Both the position numbers and the translations under genes were made by a program. From Paenibacillus helianthi (lineage in GTDB: Bacteria; Bacillota; Bacilli; Paenibacillales; Paenibacillaceae), in assembly GCF_001909055.1 (NCBI RefSeq), contig NZ_LVWI01000033.1, forward strand, positions 62,001 to 126,000: DNA of 64,000 nt. The letters are read 5' to 3'. Below the pieces are notes generated by a model. The model searched no databases, had not been told where the DNA came from, and saw nothing but the letters and a program-made list of their open reading frames with translations. Of this stretch, positions 8,710 to 16,790 are shown in pieces. Each line of letters begins with the position of its first letter. Position 1 is the first letter of the stretch.

Positions 8710-9255
8710 CTATTCCCCCCGCCCGATTGCGGCCAGCTTATTCACCGTATTCCAATTCCGTGCGGTAATGGATGTGCCCAGCCATTTGTCGAGCGGAACC
8801 TTGAACAACGGAGACTGGCTTACACTTACCTCATACAGGGTGTACATCTCTTTGCCGGCAACGCGCAGCTTATCTGCGCCATCGGCGTAGGGGGTCAGCT
8901 TGTCCAGTGCCTCCTCCGAGGGAGCTTTACTAAGAAAAGAAACATACAACCTTTTATAATCCTCTTGTGACAGGTTCTGAAAAGGGTTGGCAGCAATAGC
9001 CGCCTCCAGTTCCGCAAGCGTACGGATCATCACAGAGACCTCGAAACCAAAGGTGTCCCGGATCGCCGCACCGATCGTTTCCTCAAGCTTAGCGCCTGCC
9101 GATTCCCCGCTTTCAAAAACCACATTTCCACTCTGGATATATGTGCGCACCTGTTCATATCCAAGCGACTCGAACATTGCCTTCAAAGCCTGCATTTTAA
9201 TGATTTTGTTGCCGCCCACGTTAATGCCGCGCAGCAGGGCAATATATGTATTCAT
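8710..9255 (-). CDS. DUF1697 family protein
   Basis: A 181-residue cytoplasmic protein that opens with MNTYIALLRGINVGG and continues with YIQSGNVVFES. These are the recognisable signatures of the DUF1697 family, whose biochemical function is not established. I start at ATG 9255 because GGGAGG lies at a proper distance from it; an upstream in-frame ATG falls only a base or two after the same ribosome binding site. It is the last gene of a minus-strand run (11060 to 8710) with gaps of 15 to 29 bases, so it is probably cotranscribed with the APH-like, monooxygenase-like and hydrolase genes. Confidence 0.88.
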   Translation of the reverse strand: MNTYIALLRGINVGGNKIIKMQALKAMFESLGYEQVRTYIQSGNVVFESGESAGAKLEETIGAAIRDTFGFEVSVMIRTLAELEAAIAANPFQNLSQEDYKRLYVSFLSKAPSEEALDKLTPYADGADKLRVAGKEMYTLYEVSVSQSPLFKVPLDKWLGTSITARNWNTVNKLAAIGRGE

Positions 9256-9270
9256 AGCGCACATTCCTCC

Positions 9271-10092
9271 CTAAATGTCCTTACCGGCGGGAGCTAATCT
9301 TAGCCGTCTGCGGATTTCACGGACCAGCTGCTCTTTCTCCGCCAGCGGAATGCCTTCCGTAAGCCGGGCTGCTGCTACCGGCAGCACCCAGGCGTTCACC
9401 TCGGCGTAAGTAAGACCCGATAACCTGAGGTATTCTCTGATATACCCTTTCGTGAGCCTCTTTCTTATAAAACCAGTAATAAACCTGGTGGCGAGTGATG
9501 CTCCCGGAGGCAAGGCCCCCATACTGAGCATAATGACAGACCTCGCAGCATCCCCGGCCGGATCGCCGGAAATCCCGGTCATCCAGTCGATAATCCATGC
9601 CTGCCCATCCAGCAGCACATTGTCCGGATGGAAATCCCCGTGCAAGAGCCGGTCTCCCTCCGGCAGCTGCTCTAATTGGGCCAATACGGCCGTCTTCTCC
9701 TCCATGGCGAGCATGGGTGCAGCGATAATACTGCTCTTCAGGTTCTCCTTCTGCTTCCCAAAAGCCTCTGCCCCCTGGAGCTTATGAAGATTATGGTGGA
9801 GCACAGCCATTTGTCTTGCATATTCGGCAAGCTTCCACGGCTTCTCCCCGATCAGCCTAAGCATGGAGCGTCCATGAATTTGTTGAAACACAATGCCCAT
9901 ACGCCCCTCAAGCGCAGCAAGCTCCATAGGCTGCGGGGTGAGAACGTTATGCTCATAGACATATTTACTGATCTCATATTCGTGCTCCACGTAGTGCGCA
10001 GGAATATCCTCACGATAGAGCTTCAGAATCTTCCCTGTTCCATATTCCCGGACCTCTGCGGTTCTTCCTTCCCCAATCCGCTTCCCCTGCAT
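9271..10092 (-). CDS. Aminoglycoside phosphotransferase-family kinase-like protein
   Basis: A 273-residue protein of the APH/choline-kinase superfamily. It has the catalytic loop LLHGDFHPDNVLLD (Asp and Asn near residue 153) and the metal-binding IIDWMTG. The N-terminal lobe includes GEGRTAEVREYG, with ILKLY where an ATP-contacting lysine is expected. These proteins phosphorylate small molecules such as antibiotics, sugars or lipids; the substrate here cannot be told. The start follows GGGGGAG. It sits third in a probable four-gene operon. A dedicated resistance role is not supported by context, which is housekeeping in character. Confidence 0.85.
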   Translation of the reverse strand: MQGKRIGEGRTAEVREYGTGKILKLYREDIPAHYVEHEYEISKYVYEHNVLTPQPMELAALEGRMGIVFQQIHGRSMLRLIGEKPWKLAEYARQMAVLHHNLHKLQGAEAFGKQKENLKSSIIAAPMLAMEEKTAVLAQLEQLPEGDRLLHGDFHPDNVLLDGQAWIIDWMTGISGDPAGDAARSVIMLSMGALPPGASLATRFITGFIRKRLTKGYIREYLRLSGLTYAEVNAWVLPVAAARLTEGIPLAEKEQLVREIRRRLRLAPAGKDI

Positions 10093-10107
10093 ACCGTCTC
10101 CCCCAAT

Positions 10108-10404
10108 TTATTCCAGATTAACAGACTTGAAATGCTCCACTACCGGGAAGGGGCTATAATAATGATGGAGCAGCGCTTTCCATTCCTGATATTGGCTTGA
10201 TTCCCTGAATGAGATGGTGTGATCCTCAAGATTGCGCCACTTCACGAGCAGCAGATATTTATGATCATCCTCCAGACAGTGCTGCAGCTCATGGCCCAAA
10301 TAACCTTCTATGGAAGAAATCAGTGCGGACGCCGCCTTGAAGCTCTGTTCGAACTGGCTGGTAAGCCCCGGCTTCACATGAAGCATAGCAGCTTCCAGAA
10401 CCAT
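10108..10404 (-). CDS. Antibiotic-biosynthesis-monooxygenase-like (ABM fold) small protein
   Basis: A 98-residue dimeric alpha-beta-barrel-like protein. The pattern MLHVKPGLTSQFEQSF at the start, and YLLLVKWRNLEDHTISFRES in the middle with FPVVEHF at the end, fits the ABM superfamily used by quinol or heme-type monooxygenases. No catalytic residue set is diagnostic, so a specific substrate is not claimed. The first ATG at 10413 overlaps the AGGGG ribosome binding site, so I use the ATG three codons later. It lies 15 bases before the APH-like gene and is probably cotranscribed with it. Confidence 0.72.
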   Translation of the reverse strand: MVLEAAMLHVKPGLTSQFEQSFKAASALISSIEGYLGHELQHCLEDDHKYLLLVKWRNLEDHTISFRESSQYQEWKALLHHYYSPFPVVEHFKSVNLE

Positions 10405-10433
10405 CACAATCATCCCCTATTGCATATTTATTC

Positions 10434-11060
10434 TCAGCCTGTGAGCGCATCCCGGAAAAACTCGTGATAAAAGTTAATGATGACGAGCAGCACGGCCAGC
10501 GATTCATTGACACTGCCTACTTCGAGCGCATGATTGGCATCGTCAATCCGGTACACCCGGAGATTCTTCTGTCCGCTAAGCCCGGCGGCATGCTCCTCTG
10601 TGAATGTCGGGTCGCTGCCACCGTAGATGATGCTGCCCCGGCTTTGTCTCAGCAGCGGCATTGAATCGGCAACTGGTGTTATATATAAATGCGAGGTTTT
10701 CTGCTGAAGGTTCATCTCTGCCGCCACTCTTCCGGCAATGACGCTCCCCATGCTTTTGCTGATGAAGAGCAGCTGTTCGTAGTCTGGAAGTGAAGCTACG
10801 GCCGCTTTGCATTCCTCGGTTACAATATCGATTTCCTCACGTTTGAGCTCTGCACGTGCGCTCTGATAGCCATATTCGAGCAACAGGATATCGCAGCCAT
10901 ACTCTCTGGCCAGCTTGGAGGCATAATCCAGCAGTGAACGTTCAGCGGAGTAGTTCCTGCCCGGAAATACTACCGCGAGCACCTTCGATTCCTGTGTAAT
11001 ATATTTATGTCTGACTTCTCTGCCCCAATGCGAGGACATGACGATACTTGATACACTCAC
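10434..11060 (-). CDS. Alpha/beta-hydrolase-fold protein
   Basis: A 208-residue cytoplasmic protein with an alpha/beta-hydrolase pattern: VLAVVFPGRNYSAER at about 26-40 for the oxyanion strand, and FISKSMGSVIAG near 100, in which the serine of SKSMG is the likely nucleophile elbow. An acidic YGGSDPTF segment and the C-terminal DDANHALE supply the expected Asp and His. The substrate is not evident. It is the first gene of a minus-strand group that continues with an ABM-like protein, an APH-like kinase and a DUF1697 protein, and so sets the 5' end of that operon. The ribosome binding site is AGGAAG-like and only moderately spaced. Confidence 0.75.
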   Translation of the reverse strand: MSVSSIVMSSHWGREVRHKYITQESKVLAVVFPGRNYSAERSLLDYASKLAREYGCDILLLEYGYQSARAELKREEIDIVTEECKAAVASLPDYEQLLFISKSMGSVIAGRVAAEMNLQQKTSHLYITPVADSMPLLRQSRGSIIYGGSDPTFTEEHAAGLSGQKNLRVYRIDDANHALEVGSVNESLAVLLVIINFYHEFFRDALTG

Positions 11061-11180
11061 CTGTGCTTCCTCCTACGCCAGAAATTAGCTCTCTGCCTCC
11101 CATTATAGCTATCTTCCGTGAAGGATGGAAATATAAATGAACATGCTGTAAGCATGGAAGCACCAGGAACAACACTGCCC

Positions 11181-12287
11181 TTAATTCTGAGCAGTTTTCT
11201 GCTTACGGATTTTTTTCCGGGCCAGGATTTCAGCGGCAATCCACAGGATCACAGGAATCACCACCTGAAACGGCAATGCATAAATCTTGTAGATATGGTG
11301 GGCAAAATAATCCATCTGCATAATATCTTTATAGATAAAATCCGCGAAATAGACCATGATGAGGCCCATTTGAAGCACTACCGAACGGTAACTGCTCAGC
11401 TTAAACACCTTGGCTACACCATTACAGGCGGCATAGAGACAGAGACTCACTTTCACAAACAGCGTAGTGACAAAAACAATAGCTGACGAGCCTTCAATCC
11501 GGGTCAGGAAATCACCGATGTTGATTCTGCTGACCGCTACATACGAGGGGAAATATAGGCTGGATAAGAGATCCGGCCCCAATACGAGTAGGTTGCGAAT
11601 CGTGACTAACAGAATAATAACTCCGGCAATCAACGTGCCGCTGATCAGAATCCTGACCGCCGAACCCTTTTGAGGCAACGCATGAAAAGCACCCAGGAAC
11701 ACCACAATTTCGGCAAACGGAAAGGTGAAGGAACCCATCATATCTGTAAACACAGGCTTCCACCCACTATCCAAAACCGGTAATAAATGATGAAATTGAA
11801 ACTTGGGGATGGAGAGCAGCTGCACCACAACGATTACCCCGAAGGTAAACAGCAGCAGGAACTTGGAACTCCTCCCCAGTACTTCTATCCCCCCCTTCAC
11901 TACCCACACGCATAGCAGGCCAATGATCAGCATGGGGGCCAGCATAGGTGTTGAAGTCAGAGGAACCGACTTGCCGAACTCCCCAAAATTCCGCAGTACC
12001 AGCGAGCCCAGATGAAGCGCATACCAGATATACAAGCAGGAGAGCACTCTTCCTGCTACTGCTCCAAATACAAGGATTAGCATGTCGAACAGATCCTTGC
12101 CCGGAAGTAGCACATGTAGCCGGGCATAAATTAACATAAGCGGAAGGGCCAGCAGCATGGCAAGAATGATAGCAATCCAGCTGCTGTTGCCGGACTGTCC
12201 TGAAGCCCCCATAAACAGAGAACTGCCGATAATAAAGAGGACCGCTATGCTTATAGACTGGCCTGCCGGGATATTTTCCTTACCCAT
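11181..12287 (-). CDS. Spore germination permease, GerAB/GerKB family (B subunit)
   Basis: Inner spore-membrane protein of 368 residues with about ten hydrophobic helices, belonging to the amino-acid/polyamine/organocation-like spore permeases that bind the germinant. The N-terminus GKENIPAGQSISI and the segment GASGQSGNSSWIA are typical of the family, and the length is normal. ATG 12287 follows GGGGGGAGG; the longer open frame upstream would overlap the small membrane gene. It is the last gene of a four-gene minus-strand operon: A subunit, C lipoprotein, a 67-residue membrane protein, then this B subunit. Expression in the forespore is expected for the family, but I could not identify a clear sigma-G promoter. 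Confidence 0.92.
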   Translation of the reverse strand: MGKENIPAGQSISIAVLFIIGSSLFMGASGQSGNSSWIAIILAMLLALPLMLIYARLHVLLPGKDLFDMLILVFGAVAGRVLSCLYIWYALHLGSLVLRNFGEFGKSVPLTSTPMLAPMLIIGLLCVWVVKGGIEVLGRSSKFLLLFTFGVIVVVQLLSIPKFQFHHLLPVLDSGWKPVFTDMMGSFTFPFAEIVVFLGAFHALPQKGSAVRILISGTLIAGVIILLVTIRNLLVLGPDLLSSLYFPSYVAVSRINIGDFLTRIEGSSAIVFVTTLFVKVSLCLYAACNGVAKVFKLSSYRSVVLQMGLIMVYFADFIYKDIMQMDYFAHHIYKIYALPFQVVIPVILWIAAEILARKKIRKQKTAQN

Positions 12288-12315
12288 CTTTCCTCCCCCC
12301 TTATAGAGTCTGGTC

Positions 12316-12519
12316 CTAGAACAACTTCTTAACCATATAAATGATCGTGGGAGACGGGCTGGGGATGTCCCAATGCATGGACAGGGCAAAGGCCAGAGAG
12401 AAGGACACAAGGCACAGTGCCGAGCACACATAGAAATCCCGCTTCTTCCCTTGTTTCAGCAGACCGTAAGGGTCAATCACCACGATGATAGCATAGATCA
12501 GCAGCAGGTAAATGACCAT
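12316..12519 (-). CDS. Small membrane protein of the germinant-receptor operon
   Basis: A 67-residue protein with two predicted transmembrane helices (about residues 2-16 and 29-47) joined by the polar loop LLKQGKKRDF. It lies between the C-lipoprotein gene (5 bases away) and the B-permease gene (28 bases away), in frame with its own GGGAG ribosome binding site. Small two-helix D-type subunits are known to accompany GerA-type receptors and to modulate germination. Size, topology and position make that the best reading, although I cannot show sequence identity to a named D subunit. Confidence 0.75.
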   Translation of the reverse strand: MVIYLLLIYAIIVVIDPYGLLKQGKKRDFYVCSALCLVSFSLAFALSMHWDIPSPSPTIIYMVKKLF

Positions 12520-12524
12520 ATCTG

Positions 12525-13679
12525 TTAATCTCCCAGCCTAATAGAGCGCGAGGTTTTGGCAGTGTTCTCTATAATCACCTTGGAGTCTACTGAAATATCC
12601 AGTTTTACGAATTCGTTATCCCAGTTGTCACGGAGCTTGGCCCAGACCTTTGGCTGATGTTCATGAATGATTTCCCCGTAACCAAAGATATCGGCATGGT
12701 ATTCCTGCTGCAACTTCCGTATGACAGACTCGATGTCCTGCCGGAGGGCTTTGCTGGCGCGCTCCTCGATGCTACTGATGCCCTCATTGCCCGAGAAGTC
12801 TTTCGTAGTCATGACTTCATCGAGGCCGGTACGTGTGACTGTTCGGACCTGCAAGCTCAGCTTGCCGTTGACCAGCTTTGGCTTCACCTTGGTTCTGCTT
12901 GATAATATCTCCAAAGAATAGGTGGGAACCCCGTGTATGTCATTCACCGCCAATACGCCTCCCTTGATGCCGTCTTTGGCAAACAGCATGTTTTTGGTCT
13001 CTTTCCCATTCAGCTTGCCTATCATTTTATCCTTTGAGAAAATAGCACAGCCGTTCACACGTTCATTCTTCTTCCCGTTCTGCTCATGAACGTAGATCAG
13101 AGGTGCCACTGCATGATTACCCGAAGTCTCCAGCTTGTCGATGAAATCCCATATTTCCACGTTCGGCGCAGTGCTGGTAAACTTCTCGTCACTCATCATT
13201 TGTGCCAGTTCAAACGACAGAATTGCTTTTTTGGATGTGTTCAGGTTCAGAATTTCCCGCGCGGTTGGCTCACTGGACACAAAAATGAACACATCTGATC
13301 TGGTTTCAGTATCTCTGCTGTACCAATCCATTGTCTTGATCAGTCCTTCGCGGGCAACCGCCTCGCTGAAGATGATCGCCTTGGCATGGCTCCAGAACAG
13401 CTTTTTCCCGGTTAGGGATATCATATTACGGACAATTTCAAACATGGTTTTCCCCTTAAGACTGAGCATTTTGAAGCCGGCCTGATTCTGGTTAAGCCCT
13501 CCCTTGATGTCAACGATCTCTGCCGTCAACTGGATCTTGCCGTCAGCAGCATCCTTATCGATGGCCACCCCGGCTACAATGGACATATCATCAACCTCGG
13601 TATAGTTCCAGCAGCCGCAGAGACACAGTACCAGGGCCATGCAGAGCAGCAGCGTCAACAGTCTCAGAGCTCGTCTCAC
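12525..13679 (-). CDS. Ger(x)C-family spore germination lipoprotein (C subunit)
   Basis: Lipoprotein of 384 residues. A signal peptide ends in the lipobox LCGC (Cys about residue 23), followed by the family hallmark WNYTEVDDMSIVAGVAIDKD. Further signs are EAVAREG and the repeated alpha-beta domains known for GerBC-type proteins. It should be diacylglyceryl-modified and attached to the outer face of the inner spore membrane. Its start codon overlaps the A-subunit stop by four bases (13676-13679), so the two are translationally coupled. Receptor assembly requires all subunits, which are present and apparently intact here. Confidence 0.93.
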   Translation of the reverse strand: MRRALRLLTLLLCMALVLCLCGCWNYTEVDDMSIVAGVAIDKDAADGKIQLTAEIVDIKGGLNQNQAGFKMLSLKGKTMFEIVRNMISLTGKKLFWSHAKAIIFSEAVAREGLIKTMDWYSRDTETRSDVFIFVSSEPTAREILNLNTSKKAILSFELAQMMSDEKFTSTAPNVEIWDFIDKLETSGNHAVAPLIYVHEQNGKKNERVNGCAIFSKDKMIGKLNGKETKNMLFAKDGIKGGVLAVNDIHGVPTYSLEILSSRTKVKPKLVNGKLSLQVRTVTRTGLDEVMTTKDFSGNEGISSIEERASKALRQDIESVIRKLQQEYHADIFGYGEIIHEHQPKVWAKLRDNWDNEFVKLDISVDSKVIIENTAKTSRSIRLGD

Positions 13680-15226
13680 CGGCTACCCGCCTTCTTCCGG
13701 GACGCCTTCCGCTTCATATTGCGCGTACCGATCCTTGCCGGCCGAAGATACATATCCCACCAGGGCGCGCGGATCGCTGCATCCTTAATATCCTGCGGGC
13801 GGATAGAGCCCACTCCCAGCATATAGGAAACACCGAAGGAGCGGAGACTCATCAGATGAATCACCAGACCGAGCAGTCCAAAGAAGTATCCATAGATCCC
13901 AAGGAAAAACGCTGCAAACAAAAGAATCAAACGCACGATAATCATGGGTCCGGTAAGCCTTGGATTAAGCAAGGTCGTGATTCCGGTAAGACCTACCACT
14001 ATGACCATTGGCGCACTCACGATGCGTGCATCTACAGCCGCCTGCCCCAGCACCAGCGCTCCCACAATGCTTACCGCCTGACCAATGGTGGTTGGAATTC
14101 GGGCACCCGCCTCACGCAAAATTTCGAATATCGTCAGCATAATTAATGCCTCGATAATGGTTGGGAATGGAACGGATAGCCTGGCAGCGGCAATGCTGAG
14201 CAACAGCTTGGTAGGGACCATCTCCTGAGAGTAGGTAACCAGAGCGACATATACTGCCGGAATACTAATGGACATGAAGGCTCCAATGACTCTTAAGAAC
14301 CGGTTGAAGGAGGCAAAATAATAGTTGACGTAGTAATCTTCACTGGCCTGGAAATTCTCCACAAAAACATAAGGCAGCGTCAAGGCAAAGGGGCTGCCTT
14401 CAATCATCAAGGCAATGCGGCCCTCCATAATCTTGCTTACAGCCGTATCCGGTCGTTCCGTGCTGCCCATCATCTCGAATGGGGAGTAGGGCTCGTCACG
14501 GATCAGTTCTGCCAGATAACCGGTATCCAGGATATGGTCAATTTCTACCTGTGCAAGCCTTCCCTGCAGTTCTGCCAGAATATCGGGTGAAGCCAGGCTC
14601 TCCAAATAGCAGATGCAGGTCTGCGTCTTGGACCTTGTCCCAATGTCACTAAAGACAAACTTTAGATCGGAATTCTGGACTCTGCGGCGGATCAGGGTTA
14701 AATTAACGATCAGTGATTCCGTAAAACCTTCTCTTGGACCCCGGACTGCCTTTTCCGTCGTAGGCTCTTCTATTGCGCGAGTCTGCCAGCCTTGGGCATT
14801 AATATTCAGCGCCCCGGCATAACCGTCCAAGAGAAATACCGTCTTACCTCCTACAACAGCTCCTACTAGTTCATCCAGCTCCGTCGAAACCATAATGTCA
14901 CTGATGTTTATGATCTCCATGCGGATCTTCTCCATCAGCTTCGCCGGATTCCCATGGTCTTCTTCCTTGAATGGATAAGTCATTACAGGCTTCGTAATAC
15001 CATTCTGTATGAGATCCTGGTCAGTCATTCCATCCACATAGATCAGGCCGCAGCGCAACAGCGTTCCATAGTTATTCTCAATCACCCGCACCCGAAGCGT
15101 CCCGTCATTGCTGAATATCCGCCGGAACAGAGCCACATTGTCGTCCAGCGAGGGACTAAGCGGCTGGGAAGACGGTATTTTGGAGGCGTCCTGTCTGTTT
15201 CCCAGGGCAGCATCTGTGTTCTTCAC
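13676..15226 (-). CDS. GerA-family spore germination protein (A subunit)
   Basis: Germinant-receptor A subunit of 516 residues, with a large N-terminal cytoplasmic domain and five or six transmembrane helices in the C-terminal half. Recognisable segments include VYVDGMTDQDLI-like YVDGMT, LLDGY in the middle region, the IMEGRIALMIEGSPF block, and the helix-rich REAGARIPTTIGQAVSIVGA. I begin at GTG 15226, which has AGGAG eight bases upstream; the longer frame starting at GTG 15244 lacks one. It heads the four-gene ger operon. The membrane-proximal sequence looks complete, so the receptor is probably functional, but the germinant cannot be predicted. Confidence 0.92.
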   Translation of the reverse strand: MKNTDAALGNRQDASKIPSSQPLSPSLDDNVALFRRIFSNDGTLRVRVIENNYGTLLRCGLIYVDGMTDQDLIQNGITKPVMTYPFKEEDHGNPAKLMEKIRMEIINISDIMVSTELDELVGAVVGGKTVFLLDGYAGALNINAQGWQTRAIEEPTTEKAVRGPREGFTESLIVNLTLIRRRVQNSDLKFVFSDIGTRSKTQTCICYLESLASPDILAELQGRLAQVEIDHILDTGYLAELIRDEPYSPFEMMGSTERPDTAVSKIMEGRIALMIEGSPFALTLPYVFVENFQASEDYYVNYYFASFNRFLRVIGAFMSISIPAVYVALVTYSQEMVPTKLLLSIAAARLSVPFPTIIEALIMLTIFEILREAGARIPTTIGQAVSIVGALVLGQAAVDARIVSAPMVIVVGLTGITTLLNPRLTGPMIIVRLILLFAAFFLGIYGYFFGLLGLVIHLMSLRSFGVSYMLGVGSIRPQDIKDAAIRAPWWDMYLRPARIGTRNMKRKASRKKAGSR

Positions 15227-15426
15227 AGCAGTCACTCCTGACACAATTGTTTTGATCTGATTATCCCCCGACTCTGGTTCTCCTATTCCACATAATTATA
15301 CTGTGCAGGAAATAGTGTGCTCCAAAAGCAAAGCCCGCAGTACTCCTTGGGAGCATCACGGGCCTGGTTCTTCTGATATAATTCAAGTAAATCCACACTA
15401 CTGTTTGTACAAAAGGAGTTCCAGCC

Positions 15427-15759
15427 ATGACACCATTCACGCAAAAGGTTATCGCCGTCATCCGCTCGATTCCCGAAGGTTATGTCATGACCTATGGGGG
15501 CATTGCCAGGGCTGCCGGAAGCCCGAGAGGGGCCAGACAGGTCGTCCGCATCCTCCACTCCATGAGCCGCACATACAAGCTGCCCTGGCACAGAGTGGTC
15601 AATGTCAAAGGGGAAATTGCCCTTACGGACGATGAGTCCAGCTCTCTGCAGCGGCTATATCTGCTGGGAGAAGGCATCGTTTTTGACGCAAAGGGAGCGA
15701 TCGATCTTCAGCGCTACCAGTATCATCCGAAGTTTGAGGATGAGCTTCAACTGGAATAA
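15427..15759 (+). CDS. Alkyltransferase-like protein (ATL), MGMT DNA-binding domain without the catalytic Cys
   Basis: A 110-residue protein with the DNA-binding domain of O6-methylguanine methyltransferase: VMTYGGIARAAGSPRGARQV supplies the helix-turn-helix and arginine finger. The normal active site PCHRV reads PWHRVV here, so the alkyl-accepting cysteine is replaced by tryptophan. ATL proteins bind O6-alkylguanine lesions without repairing them and pass them to nucleotide excision repair. The start has AAAGGAG upstream, and a GATATAAT -10-like sequence lies about 50 bases before it. The 3' end overlaps the convergent DUF1361 gene by 13 bases. The Trp substitution is the standard ATL state, so this is not a broken repair enzyme. 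Confidence 0.92.
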   Translation: MTPFTQKVIAVIRSIPEGYVMTYGGIARAAGSPRGARQVVRILHSMSRTYKLPWHRVVNVKGEIALTDDESSSLQRLYLLGEGIVFDAKGAIDLQRYQYHPKFEDELQLE

Positions 15760-16436
15760 GGCCGGTTACTTCCTTTGCCCAGCACATTCAGCAGGCAGTA
15801 CATCGTTGCATAAATAGCCAGCAGCACACACGCAATGAATACGCTGAAAAAGACCGACTGCCTGTTCAGGCTGTCGACAACGAGCTGGTACAGCTGATGC
15901 CGGTCGGTGAGCACATCCCAGCTGTTCAGCCGGTACACCCGTCCAAGCAGAACGCCATACCCCCCGAGCGCGCAGGCAAACACCACGAAAATCCAGGAGA
16001 GCAGCAGGTTGCTTTTCCGGTATATCACGGCCTGGAACTGGTACAGGGAGAAGAAACCGGTCAGCCAGCCGCTCCAGGTGAACAGCAGCAGTGTAATCAG
16101 ATCATACCAGTAGCGGCTCTGGATCGTTCCACCGACAAAATACAAATTCTTGCGGATCGTTAAGTGCACCAAATCTGTCATAATATATGGCGCGTTCGGA
16201 AAAAACAGCAGCCAGGCGATGCCGAGCGGAAGCACCAGCAATCCGCCGATTTTTCTTTTGTCCAGTTCATGGGCGGCCATGGAGAACACGAATGGGAGCC
16301 AGGCCAGAAACAGATTCCAGATTAGAAACTCGTAGAACGTATCTGTCCGTTGAGACACTACACCGTAGACCGCCAGTGTGACAAGGGACAATCCTGCCAA
16401 CAGCAGAAATACCTTGATATAATTCAATTCCTTCAT
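15747..16436 (-). CDS. DUF1361 integral membrane protein
   Basis: A 229-residue polytopic membrane protein with about seven hydrophobic helices. The block GIAWLLFFPNAPYIMTDLVHL is the strongest mark of the DUF1361 family, and GRVYRLNSWDVL near the C-terminal third also fits. No enzymatic motif is visible and the family has no settled role. The stop lies inside the 3' end of the convergent ATL gene. It seems monocistronic. The ATG at 16436 is preceded by GGAGAGTACCCGGAC, so the ribosome binding site is somewhat distant. Confidence 0.85.
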   Translation of the reverse strand: MKELNYIKVFLLLAGLSLVTLAVYGVVSQRTDTFYEFLIWNLFLAWLPFVFSMAAHELDKRKIGGLLVLPLGIAWLLFFPNAPYIMTDLVHLTIRKNLYFVGGTIQSRYWYDLITLLLFTWSGWLTGFFSLYQFQAVIYRKSNLLLSWIFVVFACALGGYGVLLGRVYRLNSWDVLTDRHQLYQLVVDSLNRQSVFFSVFIACVLLAIYATMYCLLNVLGKGSNRPYSS

Positions 16437-16790
16437 GTCCGGGTACTCTCCTTATCCCAATGAATTTCATAAACCCTCTATTGGTAATTGTACAAATTTT
16501 TCTATGTCTTGTACAAATCGGAGTGGCCATAAGCCTGTTCCGGGTAGCGGATTCAAAGGCAGAAATACCTTTGTTTCGGCTCTTTCCACGCGGGTGGCGG
16601 ATTCAAATGGTCACTACCTTTACTAGCCTATGACCAGTTAGAGCAAGCGGAAAATGAGCACTAACGCAAAGCAGCGCTTCTCCAGGTGAAGGGAGAAGCG
16701 CTGCTTTTGAAGGCTATAGAATGAAGCTAAGGCTTCTCTGCCACAGCCTGCCGCTGATGCCAAAAATTATCCGAGCATACTGCTCAGCGG
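16437..16790. other. Intergenic region, 354 bases
   Basis: Holds a short imperfect direct repeat (GCGGATTCAAAGG near 16549 and GCGGATTCAAATGG near 16597) and, at its right end, the hairpin listed separately at 16670-16708. No coding frame with a ribosome binding site was found. Confidence 0.5.
16670..16708. terminator. Strong hairpin, probable bidirectional terminator
   Basis: AGCAGCGCTTCTCC (16670-16683) pairs perfectly with GGAGAAGCGCTGCT (16692-16705) around an 8-base loop and is followed by TTTT on the plus strand and a shorter T run on the minus strand. It lies about 85 bases past the stop of the SulP gene. Confidence 0.75.

Noticed and set aside
9271..10092. Aminoglycoside resistance gene
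   Set aside because: Only general kinase-fold motifs are visible and the neighbours are housekeeping-like, so a resistance claim is not supported.
11057..11239. 60-codon minus-strand frame beside the alpha/beta-hydrolase gene
   Set aside because: It overlaps the 3' end of the germination permease gene in another frame and is not protein-like.
15427..15759. Inactivated methyltransferase pseudogene
   Set aside because: The Cys-to-Trp change in PWHRVV is the normal state of alkyltransferase-like proteins; the gene is intact.
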